Origin: Caenorhabditis elegans
Taxonomy: Eukaryota; Nematoda; Chromadorea; Rhabditida; Rhabditidae
DNA: 64,000 nucleotides
Direction: 5' to 3'
Assembly: GCF_000002985.6 (NCBI RefSeq)
Contig: NC_003280.10
Span: 3,964,501-4,028,500 of the forward strand
The translations under genes and the position numbers were made by a program. The notes beneath the pieces are model-generated. The model made no database searches. It was not told the DNA's origin and saw only the letters and a list, made by a program, of their open reading frames with translations. Below are positions 52,327 through 64,000 of the stretch, in pieces (the stretch's first letter is position 1; the number at the start of each line of letters is the position of its first letter).

Positions 52327-54201
52327 TTAATCATTATTCTTATGCCCAAATATCTGCTTCAACAGATCCGTCAACTTCTCCGGATCCGCTACAAACATTG
52401 AAGCAACCTTGTGTGGTCTCGAAGGGATCAGGGGTACTGTATTATTGCTCTTCTCAATTTCAAATGACAATCGTCCTTCTGTAGTGTCCGGTGGTGGAGG
52501 GGTAGTGGTAATTTTGACCCAAAGTAGATCATCGGAGGTTGTAGTGGAGGTGGTTGTGGTTGTGGTGGTAGGTGTGGTGGTAGTTGTAGAAGTGGTTGAA
52601 ATTGTCGAGGTGCTAGTAGGTACAGTTGTTGTAGTCTGTGTAGTAGTTGAGGTCGTCGTGGTGGGCTCCGTTGTGGTTGTGCTCGTTGTAGTGGTCTCTG
52701 GCTCCGTCGAAGTTTCTTCAGTGGTTCCCGGGACTGCTGTCAATGAAGAATGGGTAGTTGTGGTGGTTCGGAACAGAGGAATTCGATCATCTAAAATTTT
52801 ATATTGGAAACTGGAGCATCTAGAAATTCAAATACTCACCCACAGAACACGCTAGTTGAATCTCCTCAGCGTCCAGGTCACTGGCTTCGTAGATACTGCC
52901 ACGTGGGCATTTTGCTCTGAAAATTTAAGAAATTTTGTCGGTTTAAAGGTAGGTAGGCACTTTCAGGTGACTTACCTGTACAACCCAGCCAACTCCTTCC
53001 TTGCGCTTTCCGACAGGTTACTGTAGACATCTTGTTTCAAGAGGCGCAGAGATTCCAGGCGATCATGGGCGATTCTGGCTTCAGAGGATAGGTTGTCTAC
53101 CTGAAAATTGTTAAATGAATTTTTGTTGAATTACTTGAAAGTCTTGAAAATTGAATTTAGCGCCAAAAATTTAGTTTTATGAATTTCGCACCATTTAATA
53201 TTGTAATTTAGAAAAACATATTTTTTGAAATTTTTGAAAATTCAATTTTGAGCAATTTTTATTGAATTAAAATTTTGCGGCAAAAATATTTCAATAAGAA
53301 TTAAATTTCCCGCCAAAAATTAAATAAATCATATAAGTTTAAATTTAGCGGCAAAATTATTTGAAATTATTGACATGAATTTTGGGCAAAATTGAAAAAA
53401 TATTCAACTTCAAATTTCGCGCCAAAAAATAATTTAACTAAATTTCTGAATTTTGAGTAAATTTCTTTTAAATTATTAACTTATTAATTCTGAATTTTGA
53501 GTCAACATTTAAATGAATTTTTTCTAGATTTAAAATCTAAAATTATTTTAAAAAATTAAATTTTGAATTCCGCGCCACAATAAAGTTACCTTCAGCTTGA
53601 AGCTTTTATTTTTCCTTTGCTGAAACGATATAAATTGTTCCACTTGATTCATGGCATCCAGATCCAAATGCTCCGAAGCCCAATTTCTCAGGAGATCATA
53701 TCGCATGTCATGAGTAATTGAACGGTTGGACATTATCTTCAAAAAGTTTCATAATTTTTTTTCCAATTTACAGAGTAAGTCTCTCACCCCAGAAAACATT
53801 TTAGTCTGCTCTTCAGAGAGTCCTGCTAGGAAATTAGTACCCCTTCGTTCTTCAACAGGACTAACTGTCGGCCGATCATAGTCCAGAATCTTCATCTTCA
53901 TATCCTCCGCCAGCCCTGCAATGAGCTCTTTGGTTTGTGCGAGTTGCCTGGAAACAGTGCTCATTTGAAATATTAAACGTCATAAAATGTATTTATTAAC
54001 ATACCGCTCACACTTCTTCGCTGACGTCGACGAGTGAAATCCAGCCCAGATTTTTCGTAGCTCTCGTCTTGAATTCAAAGATAGCAGGTTAGTGAATGGT
54101 GGAAGTTGACATGGGGGTGCCCGGCCATCATCGGAGGAGCCATTTGACTGGGAGGTAAGGTAGGCGAGTAAGAGGAAAAGGAAATGGGATGTGAAGCTCA
54201 T
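52327..54201 (-). CDS. Secreted protein with helical DUF148-like domain and Thr-rich tail
   Basis: Six exons on the - strand: 54005-54201, 53788-53947, 53590-53736, 52976-53100, 52840-52916, 52327-52790; 389 residues in phase. MSFTSHFLFLLLAYLTSQSNG is a signal peptide. Residues about 30-220 are helical, opening with LPPFTNLLSLNSRRELRKIW, which looks like the PPF-x-L start of the nematode SXP/RAL-2 (DUF148) secreted family; this assignment is tentative. About 85 residues of Thr-rich sequence (TTTTSTTTTEPTTTTS) follow, a likely O-glycosylated mucin-like spacer, then a short Cys-free end (VADPEKLTDLLKQIFG). Probably exported to a surface or lumen. The Thr-rich exon is a purine/pyrimidine-biased ACC/ACT/ACA repeat in DNA. 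Confidence 0.75.
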
Positions 54202-55981
54202 GTTGTAGGGTTTGTCTGAAAATTAGGTGGCTTGAAATATACATTTTGTTATAGGGGATAACAAGGTGCATCAAAAAATATAAAATAATCTTGCTAAAAT
54301 GGTTCACCTAATTACTTGAAAATTCAAAAAAAAATTTAAAAAATTGCAAAATTTAGTATTTTTCTATCCCACATAAAATTATCTTCAAAATTTATTTTTT
54401 CATTATTTTTTGATTTTTTATGAAATTCTTAATTAATTTATGTAACTTTTATGTTTACAAAAATTAAAAGTTGTAGAAAGCCAAAAAAAATTTGTTAAAA
54501 TCGTGAAAAAAAAATCGATGCACCATGTTTAGATCTCTCAAGTTAGCGGCCTATATCTTGGTTTCTTTCTAAAAATATCAGTAACATTTTATCTATAAAA
54601 ATATACAAAATTAAATGCCTTATATTTTGTCAGCTGATAATTTTTAAATATAACCACTCACAACTGTGATATTAGCTGTCGAAGTAATTAAGTTAGAGCT
54701 CTAAGAATTTGAGATAAAATGCTGAAAAACCTCTAATTGTAGGGCACCTAGAAATATGCTAGGATTATAACCCGAAAATTGAAAAATCCAAGAAGCTTAT
54801 ATCAATTCAAATTATCAAGCAAATTAATAACAAAAACACTCGAAAAATCGTCACATTTTCGTGATTTTTCGTGATCCTCCCTCCTCCTACTTCTTCATTC
54901 TTCCACTTGACACCCCTCTAAACTTTTTCCTCACCCCCCCCCCCCCCCCCACTTTCTCTGCGTCTCTTCTCCCTCTCATGGTATATTTGAGAACTGAGAA
55001 GCTTATCGTGCCTCAATGCTTTGATTACTCCCTATTTGCGAGAAGGCAGAGATTTAGAAAATGGAAAGTTTCATGGAAATTTTTTTCCGTCACATAAAAA
55101 AGATGGATCATCATGAATTGGGAATTTAGAGGTTGAGGGAAATGTTGACCACTAAAATTGAACGCTCGTCTCGGGAAAAAGTGTTCCACTTGAGGAAAAA
55201 ATGTGGAATGGGAGGTCAGTTTGAGCAAATAAAAAGAGAGTTTTGAACTTTACCGACATTCTATTCTAGCGCCTCTAATTGTAGAGCACTTAGAGTATAA
55301 ATTTGAAAATATTGGTAACCTCTTAATAACAAAAATATAGAAAAACGACTGATACATATTTCATTTAACAATTTTTTTATAAAGTCAGTCGTAACCAAAA
55401 TATGACTGGCCAAAAAGGGGGAACATATTCTCAATGCACCATGTTTTATTCAGTAGGTTCATAATTTTTTTAAAATTAATTTATTTCAAAATTTAAATAT
55501 ATTTTGAAAAAAATTTTAATTACTTTTCTGAAAAATAATACTGACCATTTTAAAATCTGAATTAATTTTCGTAGCTGTAAATTGTTTTTTATTTTGGTTT
55601 TTTGAAGAACAAAATTTTATTTAAATCTACATTTTTTCCCGATTTCGATTTTTAATGACTAAAATTATATTTGAAAAATACACAAAAATCCTTTAAAAAC
55701 TGTTCGAACCAAAACAGAGGGACAGAGAAAAAAAATGAGTGCTGGTCAGCTTGAACAAACAGAATGTCTTGCACTGACACTTTTACTCTGTATTTAAACT
55801 ATCGGGAAGATCCATAGCAGATATCTTTAGGGGATTTTATTTCACGACAATTTGAAATAGCAAACAATTGAAAAAGTTTAAATAGAAAAATGAAAAAAGA
55901 AACAAGCAGAAAAAAACTTTTTTAAAATTTATTTCAAATATATTTTTTAAAGCTTTAAAATGAGATTCAAAAACTAAAAAA
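54202..55981. other. Intergenic, AT-rich
   Basis: Upstream of the DUF148-like gene and downstream of the S1-like gene. Contains a C17 run at 54934-54950. TTTATT at 55928-55933 and 55836-55841 are AATAAA signals on the - strand for the S1-like gene. No exon seen. Confidence 0.5.
54934..54950 (+). repeat. C17 homopolymer
   Basis: Seventeen consecutive C residues; G-quadruplex-capable on the - strand. Confidence 0.9.
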
Positions 55982-58900
55982 TCAATAAGGAACCCAGGCA
56001 GGAAGAGGGGAAACATCAACTTGATCGATACTTTCAATTGCATAAGAATCAAGTGGAGGGTACATCCATTGCCATTCACGGGCTCGGTTTGTTTCGTGCT
56101 CTAGGTAAAGTCCGTCGTTGCGCAGGAACCTGGAAAATCGGTTTAAAAAAAAAAGGTTTAGAAAATTCCTGAAAATTTTAAAAAGGGAAAAACATGTTTT
56201 AAAAATTCCTTTGAATTTTTTAAAATTCGCAAAACTTCTGAAAAAGCCTGCAACGTTTTTAGAAAGCTCTGGAAGTTTTTGGAAGCTTGTGGAAACCTCT
56301 AAAAATTTTCAATGACTTCTGAAAAATTTCAGTATTTTTTTAGGAATGTTGGCGTACTTGAAAGGATTTTTGGCCACCGCACTTTCAAATAATACCAATT
56401 CTCATTATCTAAAATTATTATTTCCCACCCGAAAAAAAAACAATTCCCCATTCACTTCAAAGTTCTATTGTCAAATGAACCTATAAATATCCCATCTAAA
56501 AATGATTTTTTTTCCCTTTCAATGAGTTTGAACTAGGATATCCGGTTGGTGGGGGTGACCCAAGACACCAAAGCGGAAAACATGTTTTGCTTCCTTATAT
56601 ATTTTTGCTGACTTCTTAAAATGTTTTTATTTTATTGGATTTGCAGAGTTGGGTTAAACTTGGGCTTTTCACTTTTTCCTGTTCTAATTTCCAAAGTTTA
56701 TCAAAAAATATTTCCTCAATTTTTTTGATAAATATAGTTTAAGTTGTTTTTTACTGCATTTTAATTCTACTGATAAATTTTCAGATTTCTACGATACTTC
56801 CGAGCTGAGATACACTGCCTCAAAGGTTATGAGTAAGCCGCGACGCGACCGCCGCGCAGCCGCAACGCAACCGCGCCGCCACCTCTAGATTTGAAACCAG
56901 TATATCTCCGCTCACAGTTGGCCAACCTTTTTGAAACTTTCACACAGTGTTCCCCTCATCTTTATCCACATTTTTCAATTAAAATTCAACTCACCAAGTT
57001 TGATTTCTCCGATTTGGTGCACTTCTTCCGAAAACATCAAAAGATTCGTAAAACCCGAAAAGACCGTAGGCGTCACACCAAAAATGGGCATCTCCTGAAA
57101 GTGTTTTTAATCAAATTTGTTGTTGTTTTTTTTTCAAAGTTTTTTTCCACACAAGGATCTTACTCTATTTTTTCACTCGTTTCTCAAAGAAAAAATTGTA
57201 AAATTGTTTCCGTTCCCCTCAAAAATTCTTTTGGCTCACCGATTCCTAGATAGGGGGTGTTTAGATCAAAATATAATATTCTTTGAAAACCTGCAACGAA
57301 CATGACGTGGGCCACCTTTTGTGAAATTTTAAATTTGCGGAAAAGTTCGCAAAGGCTAGTTTTTGAATTGTCGATGAGCCCGGAGTGCACGGTGCACGGA
57401 GTTTAAAAATCAAAAGTTTGCGGGTTTTTCTTTTATTCAGTTTTTTTTTTATTTTTGAGCTTTACTTGTAAGTAATATTTTCTTCAAAATCTAGCCGTCC
57501 AGGTAAACTACTACAAGCCAAAGCTGTGCATAAATCATAGATTCTTTTCCACTGCTCTCATGTTTTGAGTTTTTTCGTAAAATTTTTTGGACTAGAGAAG
57601 CGTGACATGTTTTCATCGGCTACTGATATGTCTATTTCCTTGTTCAAAACATATATTTTCTTACTATAAAGTTTTTCATCTTAAGATTTGGATTTTAGTT
57701 GTATACTGAAATTGAATAACATTGTATAACTATCAAATTTCGAATTTTGAAAATAAATTTGGGGTTCCACTAAATATTTTCGAAAACAAATTTCGAATTT
57801 TTTTAAACAATTTAATCGGAAGTTCAAATTTTAATCAAAAATTTTTTAATATAAATTCAATTTTTGATTTTTATTTTTTCAAAAATGTTTTACCAAAATT
57901 TAAAACAATTTCAAAATTTTTAAAATTTTTTGGTGAGAACTTCAAATATAATTTTAATTTTGAAATAATATTTTCGGCGAGAATATCAATTTCAATTTTT
58001 TCTAAAATTTTTCTCAAGAAATTTTTATTTTTGCTCAATTTTAAATTTTTTTTATTCGGAAATTTCTGAGCTGAACTTCTAATTTTAAACCTTAAATATT
58101 TTTTAGATTAGAAAATTCAATTTTAATTTTTAATTTTTCCGAAAAAATAATTCCAATTTCAATGTTTCTAAAATTTATGGAGGGAACTTTGAATTTTAGT
58201 AAATAGTAAAAATCCCATATTTTTCGAATACCAATTTTCCAATTTTCCAACATTCATTGAAAAATAGCAAAAATGTTCAAAACTCTGTGAAATTACCTAC
58301 TGACCCAGCCCATATTCCGGCTTTTTGTAGATTTTTGAAATTATTTTTTTGAAATTTGTAGGGTCTTATTTCTCGACAGCCTCACTTGCTGAACTTTTCA
58401 AAAATCATAAGATCTGGTTCTTTTTGCAACATTGTGACATATGCACCGGAAGTTCGTATGCAACTCCCACCCCCACTTATTTTTCATATTTTCCAAGTTA
58501 GCATTCTTCTCAACGGCAATTTAGATAACCTCTGGCTGACCCACAGAGCAAAGGTCTCACAGGTAATAAAATTGAAATCCTAGACCGACCAATTTGTGAT
58601 TTTTAACACATTTCCCCCTATCGTTTCCTTCATCGTTTGTTCTTTTTTTTCTTCTTGTTGTCTGCCTCCTGTTCTAATTAACTTCTTTTTCATTTACTAC
58701 AAACACACAGCTTTTAATCCTCATTTGCTCTTTCTTCCTCCTGTTTCCCTTTTTTGCCGGTTTCTTCCTTATGCTCAATATACAAGTTCATTATGTTCCA
58801 GATTATTTTTCATGCCTACCTGCCTACATGCCTATTCATTACCTATTTTTTGCAACTAACATTTTTATCAAAAAAATATTTTTGTTTGAAAACTGTATGA

Positions 58901-61057
58901 AATCCTGAATAAGCCATCAAAAATTGATAGCTTTAGCTTAATTTTGAAACGGAAGTTGACATTACTCGGCTTTAAGAACTCTCTGAGCCTTGCAAATTTT
59001 TCTGGTGGCTTGCAGGCGTACGTTGCCTTGAAGGCAGGTTTTTTGCACCTACCTCTATCAATATCATAAAATTCAAATGAAATTTCATCCAGTGGGCCTA
59101 GAAATGTATCCTTGAAATCAGTCTTGATAGATTGACATCGAATGCGGACATTAGCCTCGGCGTGATTGTGAATTGTAATCTGAAATTTAAGAAAAATTGT
59201 ACAATTTTTGTGTAACTAAATTGGGCAAGTAACTATTACAAATAGGTCGTGTGTTGCAGCGCCCGACATCTACCGGGTTTCGCCAAAATTCTAAGTATTT
59301 ATTTTTGTATGATGAAAGATTGAAAACTGAAAATGTCGGGTGCAGCATTTCCTGTCACAAACAAAGACTCCACCTATTCATGCCTCCCAAAAATTTTGAG
59401 CACGGATATCTCATTTAATAAATATTTGCAAAGCTGCTAGTTTCAGCCGGCAAAACTATGAGACATACATAAATTTTGATTCATCTATCAAAGTAGTCAA
59501 AATTGATTTCCTACCAAATATCTTTTTTCCCAAATTACTGTTCACTAGTTTGTTTCAATGCTCTCTTACCACTAAAGATCCTCCCAAAAACTGCACTTTT
59601 CTCACTTTAACTCCATCCAAACTAATTTACCGAAAACCCGACAACTGCGTCCCTCCCATCACCACCTAGAAGCGAAAAAAAAACACATGAAATGAAAATG
59701 ACTATTCCAATGTCACTCGCCGGGTTGTTTCTCCCAGTTTCTCTAATTGCTTCGGGAAGGGAGGGCTCTAACACTTTTACCAAGCCAAACCACCGCTACC
59801 CCGTGAGCTTCTTTTTTCACGCTTTATATTGACATCATTTAAATTTTCCGGATTTTTTTTTCTACTTCAAAAATAGGCAAAATTGAATCAAAGGCCTATA
59901 CCCAAAGCCTAAGACTAAACCTGAGCCTGAGCATAAGCCTAGGCTTTAGATTAAGCTTAAGCTTAAGCGTAGACACAAACCTAAGCCTAAATCTAGGCAT
60001 AAGCCTAACAAGGGAAGTAGACAAATGGTACTCTGCAGTTTGATATGGCATAGTGATTTTTCGATAAAAGAGTGTTAGTGAGTGTCAGCGTAAGCCTAAG
60101 CCTAAGCCTAAACCTACCCTGTGGCCTTATATCTAATCTAAGCCCTATTTTTTCTGACATCATCAAAATTAATTTCCGGAAAAGTCAGCATGTTTTGTAA
60201 GGAGATGGAGCAGGCAAAAATGTGATGTTCATTAGGAAAATCTTTGGTTTTTTGTCCCTTCGTCCCACCAAATGACACATAATGATTAATTTTCCGGGCG
60301 CTTGTTAGTGCTGGTTTTTGAGTTTTTTTTCGTGCTCCGGGATTCTAGTTGTAGCTTGGAAGTTTTAAGATTTTAAGATGCCAGTATACCTTTCAAACGA
60401 TTCAAAGATTTCGAAAGCGGCCGCTGGGAAATAGGAATTTTAATGTATTTTTAATGCTTTCGGGCTTACTCAAATGGCATTTCTTATAATCTTTTTAAAG
60501 TTTTTTGAACTTAAAAGCGGAGTTTCGCCAGTAAAGATTATCAATCAACAACTCCACAAACTACAAAAATCGCACATTTTTTCTCTGATTTTTAACATTA
60601 AAACTCAAGTTTTTTTTTTATTCAAGTATATGTTAGACCTATAGGTTAGATTACTCTTTATCACCTGCCAGATTTACGTAGATTTCTTAGCAACTTTTAG
60701 TCGAGAAACTATGTCTTTTTTTGACCGGCGGCTGATTTTTGGATTGTTAATTTCGCCCACTAAAATTTTTAGATTTATAGTTTTTGGAACTTACTATTAA
60801 TTAGCTTTTCCCTATTTTTCAGTCTAGGAGGCATTTTTTTTCCAACAAATATTCAAAATCTAACTTTCTCCAAAAAATTTCAAAATCAAATTTATCCTCC
60901 TTCTTCCCGTGACGTCTCGAAAGCCCACGCAAAACAACAAAAAAATAGAAGCTTCTTCTTTATCCCAAGTACATCAAACCTCATTCATCCGGCGATACTT
61001 CCGCGAATTTATGGCATAGATGTAGATGAGCAGAAGCTGAAGAATCAGATGCTTCAT
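55982..61057 (-). CDS. Small secreted protein with S1-like core, 125 residues
   Basis: Proposed exons on the - strand: 60980-61057, 59053-59179, 57291-57315 (25 nt), 55982-56129; 126 codons. Exon one is a signal peptide, MKHLILQLLLIYIYAINS, ending at GAG|GTTTGA in phase 0. Exon two reads ITIHNHAEANVRIRCQS, then FLGPLDEISFEF. Exon four reads FLRNDGLYLEHETNRARE and ends LPAWVPY-stop. Exons two and four cannot be joined directly (a stop results); the 25-nt exon (GPRHVRCR) restores the frame and supplies a second Cys, but its acceptor (CACAAAAG) is weak. The spacing V-x-I-x-N ... V/RIRCQS ... L-x-P-x-E-x-SF-x-F ... C-x-F resembles plant self-incompatibility S1 proteins. Introns are 1.2-1.8 kb and full of repeats. 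Function unknown. Confidence 0.6.
59256..59335. repeat. Fold-back of the GCAGCCGACA family
   Basis: TTGCAGCGCCCGACATCT and AAATGTCGGGTGCAGC are inverted around about 50 bp, within an intron of the S1-like gene. Confidence 0.65.
59895..60125 (-). repeat. Telomere-like arrays in S1-like gene intron 1
   Basis: Two blocks (59895-60010 and 60090-60120) of AAGCCTAAGCCTAAACC units, TTAGGC on the - strand. Confidence 0.7.
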
Positions 61058-64000
61058 TTTCTGGAAATTTTGTTCTATTTTCTCGAGAAAAAACGACGAT
61101 TTTTCATCAGTTGACGATGAAATTGAAGAGATTAGCGTCCCGTGGGGGTCAGATTTTTTGAAAAATTCTCAGAAAAAAAGGGGGTATTAAAGAATAGGTA
61201 AATAAGAAAGAAAAATGAAATTTATTTTTTATTTAGTAGTCCTATGAAAAATCTCAATTTCAACTTTAAAAAATTTGAAACTACGTGCCCAGAAGTCCAG
61301 TTTTTCATCCGTCCGCTACAAAAATTTCAAGTCTCTAGCTCACCAATGAACATAGTTATACGAGTTTCAAATTTGTAATGACCGCGACGCGACCGCAGCG
61401 CGGCCGCAACGCATGCGCAACGCAGCCCACAATTTTGCAACAGGGCTAACTCTGCCTGTAGTGCTCCAATCGCCTTGAAACTTTTGCAGTTGAATTATGA
61501 CTAGTTTCTCTATAATTCAGAGATCATAATTCAAATTGTATACATTATCATTCTATAGTATTCGCAAAACATTGTTCAACATTTTCAGCAACTCCAGTGG
61601 GTCATCTAACTTTATTATTTCCTCATCGTCCACCCTCGCCTTGTACCCAAACCAATTCTTTGTCCCTTCCTAATTCGTATAAAATTGGATGGGTGTCCTC
61701 GTCCTCCCCCGAAGCACTCATAAATATTCTTTCCATTTTTTCTGATTATACTTTTTCCATTTGAAAAAAATCTGAGTTTCACTTTACTCGTCCGCTGGGA
61801 ATTTAGAATTTAGGATTGGAATTTAGAAATTTGGAATTCGAAATTTGAAATGCGAACACAAAACACATCGCATCTAAATTGAATTTAGGACTTGGTCAAG
61901 ATTTCAAGTTATTTCTTTGATTTTTTGCTTTTTTCTATTTTGCTCTAGTAGTATGTAGTAAAACTCAAATTTTTAGGCACGAAATTTGTTAATAAAAATT
62001 AAAAATTAAAAATTGCCGCAACGCAACCGCGACGCGCGCTCTAAATTTTGAACGGCAATTACTTATCACTGAGATTACCTAGAGAGCTGATATTTTAGCA
62101 GAATTTTCTTTTAAAAATTTTCATTTAGTTCCTATAAAATTTTATTTAAAACATCATCTCCTTTTTGGAAAAAAGTCGAAAAAAAACTTCAATGCGTAGT
62201 AAAAAAAAAGTGTGAGCTGGGCGGCACAAAAAGCGGTTATGATTTGGATCTTTTGTTTATTTTTCAAATTTTCTCGGACCTTCCCCTCTCCTTCCATTTT
62301 CTCAGTGCGTTGGAGAAAAGAAGAAGCCGAAATTCAATAAGCATATATTTGTACTAGGAGCCGAGAAACAAATGAGCACGACAGCCGGATGTTATGAGTT
62401 CAAAGTTGGCATTTTTGAATTGAACTGGTGGAAAGAGAACTCAAACATCGGAGTGCATGAACAATTTAGAACTTTCAGCATGTTCTGAGAACTGAAGTTC
62501 TCAACTTTTTGCTGCGAAAATTTCAAGAAAATTGGGTTGTTTTAGACATAACTAAAAGTGTCTAAATGTTGAGAAGTGCGTCGCTGTTGCGTAGCGGCTG
62601 CGCTGCGGTCGCGTCGCGACTCGGGCAAAAAATTATAACTTGGTTCGTGGAAAAGCTAGGAAACTGAAATTTTTGGAGATATCCAGTGGGAAAATGAGCT
62701 TCTAAAAATAAAAATAAAATCGGTGCAGGTATATGATGGTAGCGGTGCGGCTACCTTGCGGCCAGGCAGGCAGGAAGAAGTTGGTGGAAAACAATATTAT
62801 TTTTTCAAATACCAATTTAAACATTTCTAATTTTGCAAAAAAAATTCCGGATCCACCAAAACCCTTTTAACAGATTGATCTGTAAATGTCATGTCCAATT
62901 GGGTTCCCCACCCCCTTTGAAGGACAAGAAATTTCCGTCCTTTAAAAAACTCTTTTAAAAAACAAAAAAGTCCGGATGGACACTTTACAATAAGTAAAAT
63001 AGCTGAATTATGCATTTAGTTCCGTCATACAAAGAACATGGACACCCCTACTATTTTTACATTTTTTGTTCCATTCTTCTTGTCCTCAATTGTTTAATTA
63101 TACTGCAACTTTTTTCCAAGAATTCCTTATTAGTATTCAGCAGTTCAATTTTGAGCTTTTATTGTTAGGCAATGTATTTTAAGGCCTACCTACGTTCCTG
63201 CCTCCCATGATAACAGTAGAACAGTCTTGTAGGCACAAGTCAGGCACGCATTTTTGTTCCAACCTTAATATGTATTTAAATTAAAATGGAAGAGTTCATT
63301 TCCAAAATATCCAATTTTAATTTCTTAAATTTTTTCCTGCAATTTTGAAGCAATTTTAAGAATTGTGCGAAAAATTAGCAAGTTATTTTGTTGCAATTTT
63401 TCTCAAAAAAAAAAGTTTCAAAATCCCGTCTCCTTTCTATTTCTAACTCTGACGTCATCTTCCAGCTTCTAGCTTGTTGCAATAAAAGTTTCTCGCCCTG
63501 TTAATTCAGTTATACTATCCTTTTTTTGTCGATTTTTCCTCATTTTGGAGCTTCTCCGGCTCCAAGGAGCCACAAATAAAACCAGTGATCATTTTTTTTG
63601 TTTATTTGGAATTTTTAGAAATTTTTTGAAATGTTTTAAAGATATAATTACGTTCTAAAATTTTGCGGAAAACCGTAATATTTTTTGAAACATTATTTAA
63701 AAATAAAACTTCGATAAATTTTGGGTTTGCCAGTTTTGCCAAATTTTCAATTTGATTTTGAAATTTTTCTAACCATTTTTGTTATAGAAAAACTTGTCCA
63801 GACGGGTTTTTCTGCTGGAATTTAATTTTTTCCAGCTTTCTAAATTTCAAATTCAACCTGAATTTTTCGATTTTCAGCTCAAGTGCTTCTGAAGCCAAAA
63901 ATTTAAAGTCAGAGTACATAGCTGCAGTTTTTGGAGCTGAAAAAAATTCTGAAGATTCTGTCAAGTTCCATTCAGAAATCTACATCAAAATTAGTTTTTT
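61058..64000. other. Intergenic, no gene seen
   Basis: AT-rich. Contains three copies of a CGCAACGCGACCGCGACGC-type repeat (61380-61450, 62015-62060, 62575-62640), each joined to a short block like ATTATAACTTGG...GAGAT-TT, and TAGGCAGG-type repeats near 63180-63250. Open frames here are short and not coding-like. Confidence 0.5.

Noticed and set aside
52409..52855. 148-residue Val-rich + strand frame
   Set aside because: It is the antisense of the Thr-rich exon of the secreted protein gene.
56891..57253. 120-residue + strand frame
   Set aside because: Starts inside a dispersed repeat and lies opposite an intron of the S1-like gene.
57722..58069. 115-residue Phe/Asn-rich frame
   Set aside because: Simple AT-rich DNA with AATTTT runs inside an intron of the S1-like gene.

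Overview
The window is nuclear DNA of a Caenorhabditis nematode and I read it as C. elegans chromosome II. Three things point there. One gene translates to a 237-residue forkhead protein that matches my memory of LIN-31. The introns are short (about 45-60 bp at minimum), AT-rich and end in TTTCAG-like sites. Degenerate TTAGGC repeats, the nematode telomere unit, are scattered through introns and intergenic DNA. Gene names are from memory, without a database.

Layout: (1) 1-7044, + strand: the 3' part of a long C2HC zinc-finger, glutamine-rich gene that I take to be sea-2, cut by the window edge. (2) 7768-8219, +: a two-exon gene for a 61-residue single-pass membrane protein, convergent with (3) 8329-10468, -: a nine-exon coiled-coil gene. 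(4) 11790-13469, +: a secreted cysteine-rich protein. (5) 16102-17861, +: a possible small three-exon gene inside the upstream region of (6) lin-31, 18154-21967, +. (7) 22.8-31.5 kb: a cluster of one four-helix membrane protein family in every state of repair: two intact genes (24021-25095 - and 30493-31528 -), one shortened gene (28805-29308 +), one copy without an in-frame start (22817-23622 +), one clear pseudogene (26507-27543 +) and one terminal-exon relic (28180-28257 +). (8) 31.5-40.4 kb: mostly repeats, including a 402-bp hAT-type fold-back element with a perfect 8-bp target duplication. (9) 40414-51269, +: a twelve-exon RhoGEF with DH, PH and SH3 domains, probably ephx-1. (10) 52327-54201, -: a secreted protein with a threonine-rich tail, probably of the DUF148/SXP-RAL-2 type. 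(11) 55982-61057, -: a four-exon gene for a small secreted protein whose core resembles plant self-incompatibility S1 proteins. (12) 61.1-64 kb: no gene seen.

The genes do not form one pathway. sea-2 (X:autosome counting, ageing and fat storage) and lin-31 (vulval fate, downstream of MAP kinase) are independent regulators; the RhoGEF is a signalling and cytoskeleton gene. The most unusual items are the decaying membrane-protein cluster, the S1-like secreted protein with a 25-nt exon, the hAT fold-back element, and the hidden small gene upstream of lin-31. All exon joins were checked by hand for reading phase; no transcript data were available.
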